From contig CAJUEL010000020.1 of assembly GCA_910585455.1 (NCBI GenBank), positions 10,638-74,637 on the forward strand: DNA of 64,000 nucleotides. The letters run 5' to 3'. The notes below the pieces were generated by a model, which made no database searches, had not been told where the DNA came from, and worked only from the letters and a program-made list of their open reading frames with translations. Below are positions 8,331-15,224 of the stretch, piece after piece; within the stretch, counting starts at the first letter, position 1; each line of letters begins with the position of its first letter. The stretch comes from an uncultured Eisenbergiella sp. Lineage in GTDB: Bacteria > Bacillota > Clostridia > Lachnospirales > Lachnospiraceae. The position numbers were made by a program, and so were the translations under genes.

Positions 8331-8867
8331 ATGAAAAATACAGGATTTTACCAGAAGGAAAAAGAAAATACCGGCAGGAGAAGGGGATGGAACGCGGTGA
8401 CGGTCGTTTTGTTCGTTTGTGCCCTGCCGGTTTTGATTCCGCTGGTGTGTGGAGCTGTGGCGGTGCTTCTGGGAGCGGTCCTTGCGGTGGCGGGCGGCGC
8501 GATCGCCATCGTCACAGGCGCCGTGGGCGGTCTGCTCGCGCTGTTAGCAGGGGCGGCAGGCTGTATCCTTGCGGCAACCGTGAGTCTGGCGGCTCTTTTA
8601 TTTGGCTCCCTGTTGGGAATCGGCTTTGGCAGTGTGCTTTTATTTTCCGCACCGGCGAGCGCGCTGGCGATTCTGGGCGTGAGCCTGATGGCGGCGGGCG
8701 GCGGCATTTTGGGAAGCCTGCTTTTGTGGCAAATCTGCGTATTTCTCATCCGGGTTTTCAGAGGTCTGACAGGATGGACGCGGGAGAGGATTTTGCAGCG
8801 AAAGGAAAAGAGGGCAATGCGGGCAGCGCAGGCTGCTGCAAAAGAGGAGGGCGGTCAGGATGCGTAA
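8331..8867 (+). CDS. Gly/Ala-rich multi-pass membrane protein of unknown function
   Basis: 178 residues with a basic N-terminal tail, about four long hydrophobic segments (roughly residues 24-145) very rich in Gly, Ala, Val and Leu, and a basic-then-acidic cytosolic C-terminus. The membrane part resembles the hydrophobic half of DUF1700-type proteins but has no HAAS domain. The end overlaps the next gene, a DUF4097 protein, by 8 bp, so the two are translationally coupled. The module repeats the layout of the PadR-DUF1700 genes 1.3 kb downstream. Confidence 0.65.
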   Translation: MKNTGFYQKEKENTGRRRGWNAVTVVLFVCALPVLIPLVCGAVAVLLGAVLAVAGGAIAIVTGAVGGLLALLAGAAGCILAATVSLAALLFGSLLGIGFGSVLLFSAPASALAILGVSLMAAGGGILGSLLLWQICVFLIRVFRGLTGWTRERILQRKEKRAMRAAQAAAKEEGGQDA

Positions 8868-9840
8868 ATTTACAGCGACAGTAATGGTGGCGGCAGCGGC
8901 GGCAATCGCTGTCGGCGGGGTTTTGTTTGGCGCGGGATGCGCGATGGGCGGCTCACCGGGCTTTTATTACGACGGGGACGGCATACATGTGAAGGAGAGG
9001 ACGGCTATCCCGCAAAGAGAGGATCATGTGCAGGCGTATACGAAGCTGTCTCCGGTCAAAAATCTGGATATCCGGCTGGAAAACGCGGATCTTACGATCG
9101 TCCAGGGAGAGGAATGGGCGGTGGAATATGTGCTGGACGGATACCGGGCGGAGCCGGAATACAGGACGGAGAATCAGACCCTGACGATCCGGGAGGGAGA
9201 ATGGAGGGGAGAAAATGACTGGCATATTTTCAGCTTCGGTCCGTCCTGGTGGAGGGACGAAAGCGCCCAAAGCGCTTCCCCTTATGTGAAAATCACAATC
9301 CCAAAGGACGGCGCGCTTGAACAGGTGATGCTGGAAAATGAATATGGCGATATTTTCGTTGAGAAAAAGCTGCTGGCAAAAGAGGTCAGCATATACGCGG
9401 AATGCGGCGCTGTGGAGATGGGAGACTGGGAAGGCGACAGCCTTTTGGTGGAGGAAGCCTATGGCTGCTTTACCGCCGGGCGGCTTAAGGGAGAAAGTCT
9501 GATCATATCCAGCGAAAGCGGAGAGGTGAAAACGGGCGCGCTTTTCGTGAAAAACGCGGATTTTCAGATGGAATACGGCGATCTGTCTGCGACTGTGGAG
9601 GAATGCGCCAGGGTGGAGGTGGAAAATGAAAGCGGCTCCGTCACGCTGGGGCTTGTGGGCGGCATGGAACGCTTTGGCGTCAGCCTCCATACGGACTGGG
9701 GAACGATCCGCACGCCTGACGGCTATGTGGAGGCGGATGAAATGGAAGGAAATTCTGATTTTGTCCGAAAAAAGGATGACGGGGCGAGCATCCGGATTCA
9801 TACGGAATACGGGGATATCCGGGTGAGAGAGGAGGCGTAG
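8860..9840 (+). CDS. DUF4097-type beta-repeat envelope protein, probable lipoprotein
   Basis: 326 residues. The N-terminus MRKFTATVMVAAAAAIAVGG is a signal segment ending at GAGC, a weak lipobox. The rest is a series of short beta repeats (for example ENEYGDIFVEKKLLAKEVSI, ESGEVKTG, TEYGDIRV) typical of DUF4097 adhesin-like beta-helix proteins. These often sit beside PadR/DUF1700 or PspC genes in Firmicutes and are linked to envelope stress. A terminator follows at 9929-9968. Confidence 0.8.
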   Translation: MRKFTATVMVAAAAAIAVGGVLFGAGCAMGGSPGFYYDGDGIHVKERTAIPQREDHVQAYTKLSPVKNLDIRLENADLTIVQGEEWAVEYVLDGYRAEPEYRTENQTLTIREGEWRGENDWHIFSFGPSWWRDESAQSASPYVKITIPKDGALEQVMLENEYGDIFVEKKLLAKEVSIYAECGAVEMGDWEGDSLLVEEAYGCFTAGRLKGESLIISSESGEVKTGALFVKNADFQMEYGDLSATVEECARVEVENESGSVTLGLVGGMERFGVSLHTDWGTIRTPDGYVEADEMEGNSDFVRKKDDGASIRIHTEYGDIRVREEA

Positions 9841-9928
9841 AAATTTCGTCCGGCCGGCGGCTTTATGCCGGCATCCGGAGCGAAACGGAAGCGGAATGCC
9901 GCTATGGGCAGGGGTTATGGAAAATGAG

Positions 9929-9968
9929 AAAGCGATGATAGGCCAAACGGTCTGTGATCGCTTTTTTT
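9929..9968 (+). terminator. Rho-independent terminator after DUF4097 gene
   Basis: AAAGCGAT (9929-9936) pairs with ATCGCTTT (9957-9964), with an inner AGGCC/GGTCT stem, and runs into seven T. It separates the DUF4097 pair from the PadR operon. The rest of 9841-10135 holds only this hairpin, a GC-rich inverted repeat just after the stop, and the PadR promoter. Confidence 0.8.
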
Positions 9969-10044
9969 TCGTTTTTTCCCGCGTCCTCTCTCTGCCGCGT
10001 AAAAAGTGGTCGCGCAAATAATATTTTAGTATTAAATCAAATTT

Positions 10045-10078
10045 AGTACTTGACAATACATAGTACTATGGGTATTAT
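10045..10078 (+). promoter_or_regulatory. Promoter and likely PadR operator of the padR-DUF1700 operon
   Basis: TTGACA (10050-10055), 17 bases, then TATTAT (10073-10078) is a near-consensus promoter. Two copies of the palindrome AGTACT (10045-10050 and 10062-10067) flank the -35 box. PadR regulators bind short dyads overlapping their own promoter, so autorepression is a reasonable inference. Confidence 0.75.
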
Positions 10079-10135
10079 AACAGTAGCAGGAAGAGAGAAG
10101 GGAGTTTTTTTGGGGAAAGTAGAAGGTGATCATGC

Positions 10136-10462
10136 ATGAATGCGCAGTTTAAGAAGGGGGTTTTGGAGTTGATTGTGCTGGAATCGGTTCGGGTCAGGGA
10201 CATGTATGGCTATGAGCTGGTGGAGGAGGTTTCGAAGGTGGTGGACGTCAATGAGGGGACGATTTATCCGCTGCTTAAACGTATGACCAATGAGCACTAT
10301 TTTGAGACCTACCTGCGGGAGTCAACGGAAGGACCGCCCCGGAAATATTATCATATCACGGCGGCAGGCATTTTGTACCGGGATAATCTGGAAAAGGAAT
10401 GGAATGAGTTTTCACAGAAGGTATGCAGCTTTCTGGAGGAACAGAAAAGGGGAGCGAAATGA
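10136..10462 (+). CDS. PadR-family transcriptional regulator
   Basis: 108 residues, all winged-helix. Typical PadR sequence is visible: FKKGVLELIVLESVRVRDMY, GYELVEEVS, and VNEGTIYPLLKRMTNEHYFE, then the wing PPRKYYHITAAGILYR. It overlaps the DUF1700 gene by 4 bases (ATGA), a conserved pairing. It probably represses its own operon through the AGTACT repeats in the promoter. Confidence 0.93.
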   Translation: MNAQFKKGVLELIVLESVRVRDMYGYELVEEVSKVVDVNEGTIYPLLKRMTNEHYFETYLRESTEGPPRKYYHITAAGILYRDNLEKEWNEFSQKVCSFLEEQKRGAK

Positions 10463-11445
10463 ACAAGGCGGAATTTATAGCGGAACTGGACAGCAGGATC
10501 GCCGTCCTTGCGGAGGATGAACGGCGGGACATTCTGGATGAGTATGAACAGCATATCGATATCAAGGTGATGCGCGGGATGTCAGAGGAGGATGCCATAG
10601 CGGATTTCGGCAGGATGGAGGAGCTGGTAGCGGATATTCTGGAAGCGTATCATGTGCGGGCGGATTATGCGGATCCGAAGAGGGAGAAGAAAGAGCCGCA
10701 GAATATCACGGAGAGGCTCCTGCATGGCCGCCTTTTTAAGAAGGACGGCGCAGAAGAGCCGGATGCCAAAGGGCGGCAGTCAAAAGAGAGCTGGTTTGAC
10801 GGGAAGCCATGGCAGAGGGTCAGAAATATTTGCAGCAGGATTGCCGGTTTTTGTAAAAAAGCAGTGCAAAACAGCATAGACGGGGTCAAGGGATTGGGCA
10901 GGAGCGTGCAAAAGGGCGCTGGCATCGTAATCGATTTTTGCAAAAAGCCCTTTGTGCGGCGGCGTAAAGCCAGGACGGAAGAAATCGTGCTGACAAAGGG
11001 GGTAGATGACAGCGGGAGGAGAGGAAAAAGAAAAATGAGAAAAGAGGCGGGATTTTCCGTAATGGGAGCAATCAGGGCGATGCTTGATGCGTGCGCTGCG
11101 GCGGTGATGTGGTGCCTGAAATGGATGTGGAATCTGTTCTGGCTCGGATCCGGAGCATTATTTGGCTTTGGAAGCTGCATCGTGATTTTTTTCATGGGAA
11201 CGCTGGCAGTGCTTCTGGCGCTGGGGTATCCTCTGCGGGGGATCGCAATCGGGTGTCTGGGACTTGTCCTGTGCATGTCGAGCGTAACAGTCTGGTGCTT
11301 TTCCCTGATCGTCGGGAAAAGGAGGCTCAAAAGGGAGGCAGATACGGACAGAGCGCCTGCCAGGATGGCAAAGGAAGATGAAGTCCAGGTGCAGGAAACG
11401 GCAAAAGAGGAAGAAAAAGAGGAGGAGGAGTCGGCTCATGCGTAA
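10459..11445 (+). CDS. DUF1700 (HAAS domain) membrane protein
   Basis: 328 residues. The N-terminal HAAS/DUF1700 helical domain (about 1-70) reads MNKAEFIAELDSRIAVLAED and EYEQHIDIKVMRGMSEEDAI. A long basic linker follows (about 75-200). Two or three membrane helices (about 210-295, including SCIVIFFMGTLAVLLALGYP) come next, then an acidic Glu-rich tail. Such proteins are partners of PadR regulators in Firmicutes. The start overlaps padR by 4 bases, and the end overlaps the next gene by 8 bases. Confidence 0.87.
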   Translation: MNKAEFIAELDSRIAVLAEDERRDILDEYEQHIDIKVMRGMSEEDAIADFGRMEELVADILEAYHVRADYADPKREKKEPQNITERLLHGRLFKKDGAEEPDAKGRQSKESWFDGKPWQRVRNICSRIAGFCKKAVQNSIDGVKGLGRSVQKGAGIVIDFCKKPFVRRRKARTEEIVLTKGVDDSGRRGKRKMRKEAGFSVMGAIRAMLDACAAAVMWCLKWMWNLFWLGSGALFGFGSCIVIFFMGTLAVLLALGYPLRGIAIGCLGLVLCMSSVTVWCFSLIVGKRRLKREADTDRAPARMAKEDEVQVQETAKEEEKEEEESAHA

Positions 11446-12193
11446 GCTACATATGGTGTTGCTGGGGACTTTTGTGACGGGCGTTTTGCTGGGAGGAATC
11501 GGTACGGGCATCGCCTTTGGGGAATATTCGGAGATTGAATACGGCGGAAAGGTCAGCATTGGCGGGGAGAATGTGGTGGTGAAGGAGCTGGATTATGCAT
11601 TCACGCCATCCCGGGAGGAACGGATTGTTTTGACTCCCTGTTACCGGCTGGAGAAAAATGTGGACTCGCTGGTGGTGGAGGATGCTTCTATCCCGGTGGG
11701 GGTGGTGCGCTATCGCGTATCCTACAATGAAAAAAGGGTTGCTCCACGGTTGAATTTCTGGGATACGGAGCCGGAAGACGGGCAGTGGGAAGATGCCTGG
11801 GAGGAGGCGGAGAGCAGGGCTTTAGAAGCGGGAAGAGAGATTCCCCAAAAGGAAGAAGAGCCGGATCGCTTAGCCGGAGAAGAAAGCGCAGAAACAGCGA
11901 CAGAAACAGCGGCATCGGAGGATGCTGCCTGGGAAGGGGAGGAAGAATCCGCATTCCTGCATGAGGAGGATGGGGAAGTCATAATGCCGTCAAGACGTCT
12001 GACCTATCTGGAGCTGGGGTGTCGTTTTTACGGGAACGATTTTGAAATCATTATGGAGAATAAGGATAGAATCTTAAGCGACTTAAAGCAGAAACGGATT
12101 TGCCTCTATGAGCTCACGGATATTCAGGATGTGGAGATATTGGTGAATCCGGAATCGCTGCTGTATCTGGATGACCATTCGGGATGGAATTGA
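11438..12193 (+). CDS. Secreted or membrane-anchored protein of unknown function
   Basis: 251 residues starting MRKLHMVLLGTFVTGVLLGG, a signal or anchor helix. A beta-rich domain (about 30-110) contains IEYGGKVSIGGENVVVKELD. An acidic, low-complexity Glu/Ala stretch (about 120-180) and a C-terminal region (SRRLTYLELGCRFYGNDFEI) follow. I recognise no family with certainty. It is the third gene of the PadR-DUF1700 operon (8-bp overlap), so it probably acts with the DUF1700 protein at the cell envelope. The ATG at 11438 is preferred because the signal segment starts there. Confidence 0.65.
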   Translation: MRKLHMVLLGTFVTGVLLGGIGTGIAFGEYSEIEYGGKVSIGGENVVVKELDYAFTPSREERIVLTPCYRLEKNVDSLVVEDASIPVGVVRYRVSYNEKRVAPRLNFWDTEPEDGQWEDAWEEAESRALEAGREIPQKEEEPDRLAGEESAETATETAASEDAAWEGEEESAFLHEEDGEVIMPSRRLTYLELGCRFYGNDFEIIMENKDRILSDLKQKRICLYELTDIQDVEILVNPESLLYLDDHSGWN

Positions 12194-12223
12194 GGAAAGG
12201 CGGCTTTAGGGTTACAGTTCGGA

Positions 12224-12251
12224 CAGGTCTGCGCGTTTATCGCGCGGACTG
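12224..12251 (+). repeat. AGGTCTGCGCG hairpin repeat, copy 1
   Basis: CAGGTCTGCGCG (12224-12235) pairs with CGCGCGGACTG (12241-12251) apart from one bulge and a G-T pair. The left arm AGGTCTGCGCGTTTA recurs at 37197-37211 and, with one change, at 53598-53612, each time just after an operon end. Confidence 0.6.
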
Positions 12252-12277
12252 TGAGAATCGTGCCGGTAGCATGTTTT

Positions 12278-12316
12278 ACGGGCTGATGCAGGAAAAGGCA
12301 TCAGCCCGTTGTTTTT
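12278..12316 (+). terminator. Rho-independent terminator of the PadR operon
   Basis: ACGGGCTGATGC (12278-12289) pairs exactly with GCATCAGCCCGT (12298-12309), followed by TGTTTTTA. It lies right against the 3' end of the convergent purF-like gene. Confidence 0.85.
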
Positions 12317-13727
12317 ATTCTCTGCCGTCCCAGCAATAGGTGCAGAGCTTATCCTTATCGATGCCCACGGATTCGATCATGTCATCCAGTCTGTGGTAGC
12401 GCAGAGAGGTGAAATTAAGCTGTTTGCAGATGCGGTCGATCATCTCATGGTACTGCGCGCTGTCCGGATCCGCGTAGACTGCCAGATTCGGGTATTTGTC
12501 GCTGCCCTCCATGTCCCGGATGATCCTTCTGGTGATCAGGTCCATGTCCGAGGTGGAGCGGGAGAAATTTAAGTATTTACAGCCATAGAGCAGGGGCGGG
12601 CAGGCGGGACGGATATGTACCTCCTTCGCGCCGCTTTTGTATAAAAATTCTGTGGTTTCCCGAAGCTGTGTGCCGCGGACGATGGAATCGTCGATCAGAA
12701 GAAGGCTTCTGTTCTGGATCAGCTCATGCACCGGAATGAGCTTCATCTTCGCGATCAGATTGCGCTTGCTCTGGATCGTGGGCATGAAGGAGCGCGGCCA
12801 GGTCGGCGTATATTTGATGAAGGGCCTGGAATAGGGAATCCCGGATTCGTTGGCATAGCCGATGGCATGGGCGACGCCGGAATCGGGCACGCCGGCGACG
12901 ATATCGGGCTTCACGCCTCCGGCATCTCGTCTGGCCAGGGCCGCGCCGCAGTGATAACGCATCTCTTCCACGCTGATCCCCTCGTAGGAGGAAGAGGGAT
13001 ACCCGTAATAAATCCAGAGGAAAGTGCATATTTTCATCTTTTTCCCAGGCTGTACGAGGGTGCGCACACCCTCCGGCGTCATGATGGCGATCTCTCCCGG
13101 ACCCAGCTCCCGCAAGGGGCTATAGCCAAGATTTAAATAGGAAAAGCTCTCAAAAGCGAGGCAGTAGGCGTCCTCCTTTTGCCCGAGCGCGATGGGGGTT
13201 CTGCCCATTTTATCCCGGGCGGCGTAAATGCCCTTCGGCGTCATGATCACGATGGACATGGAACCGTCGATGAGCTCCTGGGCATACTGAATGCCGTCGA
13301 TGAGGTTTTCCTTCTGGTTGATGATGGTGGCGACAAGCTCCGTGGCGTTGATGTCTCCGCCGCTCATTTCCAGAAAATGTGTATGGGAAAGGGAAAGAAG
13401 CTTCTGTACAATTTCATCGGTGTTGTTGATCTTGCCGATTGTCATGATGGAATAGGTGCCATGATGGGAACGGATGATCAGGGGCTGGGGCTCGTAATCG
13501 GATATGCAGCCGATGCCCATGCAGCCGTGCATGCGCGCCGGTTCCTTTTCAAATTTGGTGCGGAAGGGGGCGTTCTCGATGTTGTGGATGGCACGGTTGA
13601 AGCCGTCCTTGCTGTCGTATACCGCCATGCCGGCACGTCTGGTTCCCAGATGGGAGTGATAGTCCGTTCCGAAATACAGGTCAAAAACACAGTCTTCCTT
13701 TGATGCTACTCCAAAAAAACCGCTCAT
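12315..13727 (-). CDS. purF: Amidophosphoribosyltransferase-like protein lacking the N-terminal Cys nucleophile
   Basis: 470 residues with a class II glutaminase domain (about 1-240) followed by a phosphoribosyltransferase domain. The PRPP motif LLLIDDSIVRGTQLRET and the flexible-loop region SRPFIKYTPTWPRSFMP are intact. PurF makes phosphoribosylamine from PRPP and glutamine, and its nucleophile is the first Cys of the mature chain. Here the start reads MSGFFGVASKEDCV, so Ser replaces that Cys. GGAGG lies 7 bases before this ATG on the minus strand, so the start is firm. The C-terminus CTYCWDG adds two Cys. It may use ammonia, or be a PurF paralogue with another role. It is not in a pur operon. 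Confidence 0.8.
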   Translation of the reverse strand: MSGFFGVASKEDCVFDLYFGTDYHSHLGTRRAGMAVYDSKDGFNRAIHNIENAPFRTKFEKEPARMHGCMGIGCISDYEPQPLIIRSHHGTYSIMTIGKINNTDEIVQKLLSLSHTHFLEMSGGDINATELVATIINQKENLIDGIQYAQELIDGSMSIVIMTPKGIYAARDKMGRTPIALGQKEDAYCLAFESFSYLNLGYSPLRELGPGEIAIMTPEGVRTLVQPGKKMKICTFLWIYYGYPSSSYEGISVEEMRYHCGAALARRDAGGVKPDIVAGVPDSGVAHAIGYANESGIPYSRPFIKYTPTWPRSFMPTIQSKRNLIAKMKLIPVHELIQNRSLLLIDDSIVRGTQLRETTEFLYKSGAKEVHIRPACPPLLYGCKYLNFSRSTSDMDLITRRIIRDMEGSDKYPNLAVYADPDSAQYHEMIDRICKQLNFTSLRYHRLDDMIESVGIDKDKLCTYCWDGRE

Positions 13728-13812
13728 ATTTTTCCTCCGTATGCTTGATCTGACTCGCCGCAGGCGCTTGACAAAGGGTACAAATGCGGCGAAACCTGAA
13801 AGAACAGTTCTT

Positions 13813-13841
13813 ATTCTATCACAGACATAAAAAAACCACAA
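13813..13841 (-). promoter_or_regulatory. Possible promoter of the purF-like gene
   Basis: On the minus strand, TTGTGG (13841-13836) and TAGAAT (13818-13813) are 17 bases apart, about 85 bp upstream of the start. The -35 is weak. It lies just outside palindrome A. Confidence 0.4.
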
Positions 13842-13864
13842 GAAAAATAACTGTTGATTCAGGG

Positions 13865-14252
13865 AAATCAATTTTAATCCGAAACAGGGAGCGCCGGGTG
13901 GGGAGAAGGGGCAGGAAGGGAACAAAGAGACAGCGGCGGACGCAGGAGTGGCAAATGGACGGAAGGAGACCGGCTGTTTTCGATTGCGTTATCCGGGGCG
14001 GGAAATTCCACAAAATTTCAGGAGATTCCTAAGCGCCACAGGGCGCAATAAACTCACTTCGTTCGGACAGTATTGCGCCCTGTGGCAGGAATTTCCTTCC
14101 ATTTCGGGAATTTCTCCGCTCCGGATAAAGCAATCGAAAACAGCCGGTCTCCTTCCGTCCATTTGCCACTTCTGCGTCCGTCGCTGTCTCTTTGTTCCCT
14201 TCCTGCCCCTTCTCCTCACCCGGCGCTCCTGCTTCAGACTGAAAATTGATTT
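13865..14252 (+). repeat. Long palindrome family, copy A
   Basis: A 388-bp imperfect palindrome whose arms pair almost end to end. The outermost ten-odd bases AAATCAATTTT (13865-13875) match AAAATTGATTT (14242-14252). At the centre, GCCACAGGGCGCAATA pairs with TATTGCGCCCTGTGGC around the loop AACTCACTTCGTTCGGACAG. Outer arms are purine-rich on the left (GGCAGGAAGGGAACAAAGAG) and differ from the other copies, yet match each other. Core polarity is the same as copies C and D. Apparent reading frames across it are mirror images of the palindrome. Confidence 0.9.
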
Positions 14253-14408
14253 TTACGCCATTGATTTGCCCCGTTCAGACTCATTATGCCGCTGGATGAG
14301 GCGAACTCTTCTGGCTATGAATTGGGCCAGAGTTTTTCTGTATTTGACTCTGATGACATTAATTCTGGCATTAATCATGATACCAATCCTTTTTGGAAAT
14401 ACAAAAAA

Positions 14409-14461
14409 TGCCAGTAAAAAGTGCCAGTAAAAAGTGCCGGTAAAAAAGTACCGGTAAAAAG
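14409..14461 (+). repeat. Four tandem 13-14 bp units
   Basis: Units at 14409-14421, 14422-14434, 14435-14448 and 14449-14461 read TGCCAGTAAAAAG twice, then TGCCGGTAAAAAAG and TACCGGTAAAAAG. In one frame they encode VPVKS-like repeats leading into the winged-helix remnant. The 14-base unit shifts frame relative to the others. Confidence 0.8.
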
Positions 14462-14735
14462 TACTGATATAAAATTTCAGAAAAGGACTTTGAACCAACT
14501 GACGGCGATAACAGAGTATATGAAAACGTCAGGGTCCTGTACGGCGGCAGAGCTGTGTAATCTGCTGGAAGTGAAAGAAAGACGCGTTCGCCAGCTTTTG
14601 AAATGTTTAGAAGAAGATGGGCGGATAGAGATTATTGGAACTTACCGGAACAGGCGCTACAAATTGAAATACTGTCTGAACTGTCACCTTATTCCTGATT
14701 TGTTGTCTGTTATGCTATCAGCTCTCGTTATATGA
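14421..14735 (+). pseudogene. Winged-helix C-terminal remnant of an AlbA/RecG-like ATP-binding protein
   Basis: The frame encodes a VPVKS-repeat linker and then KTSGSCTAAELCNLLEVKER, RVRQLLKCLEEDGRIEIIG and TYRNRRYKLK, a winged-helix unit. From memory, such repeat linkers plus a winged helix close RecG-like proteins with an AlbA_2 DNA-binding domain. None of the N-terminal ATPase part is present. There is no clear ribosome site, and the linker repeats are out of frame upstream. It lies between two long palindromes and is best read as a decayed gene end. A short functional DNA-binding protein is a less likely alternative. Confidence 0.5.
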
Positions 14736-14805
14736 GAATATATCAATTTTCATTTAGAATATGTCATTGAGTTTGAGGCTGCAGTTTGTTAATATGAAAT
14801 ATATA

Positions 14806-15141
14806 ATGTCGTTTCGTTTAGCGGCAGGCACCGGGGAGAGCGGAGAACCGGCAGCGGACACGGGAAAGGGCGGACAGGAGGGGACAGGCTGTTTCCTGTT
14901 GCTTTATCCGGGGCGGAGAAATTCCCAAAATGGCAGGATATTCCTGTCACAGGGCGCAATACTGTCCGAACGGAGTGAGTTTGTTGCGCCCTGTGGCGCT
15001 CAGGAATAGCCGGTCATTTTGTGGAATTTCCCGCTCCGGATAATACAACAGGAAACAGCCTGTCCCCTCCTGTCCGCCCTTTCCCGTGTCCGCTGCCGGT
15101 TCTCCGCTCTCCCCGGCGCCTGCCGCTAAACGAAATGGCAT
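14806..15141 (-). repeat. Long palindrome family, copy B (inverted polarity)
   Basis: A 336-bp palindrome. The left arm begins near ATGTCGTTTCGTTTAGCGGC (14806) and the right arm ends with its complement at 15141. The arms are almost identical over their outer 100 bp. The apex is CACAGGGCGCAA...TTGCGCCCTGTG around a loop containing CTGTCCGAACGGAGTGAGTT, the reverse complement of the copy A loop. The asymmetric extra GCG beside the apex is on the opposite side from copies A, C and D, so this copy is inverted. It ends 84 bp before the esterase start and must be in any long leader of that operon. Confidence 0.9.
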
Positions 15142-15224
15142 GGATGGAGTATAAGATGCTTTGATGGTGGAAATGGGGGTTCATGAGCGCGGCGGTGCGT
15201 TGCGCAGAAAGGCGGAGGAGAAAC

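Noticed and set aside
14286..14417. Possible 43-codon gene upstream of the VPVKS repeats
   Set aside because: No ribosome site and no known motif. It is more likely part of the decayed region.
13819..14430. Several overlapping reading frames on both strands across palindrome A
   Set aside because: They are mirror images forced by the inverted repeat, have no ribosome sites, and give low-complexity peptides.
13865..15141. CRISPR array or retron/reverse-transcriptase element
   Set aside because: Repeats are inverted, not direct with spacers, and no cas gene or reverse transcriptase is present in the window.
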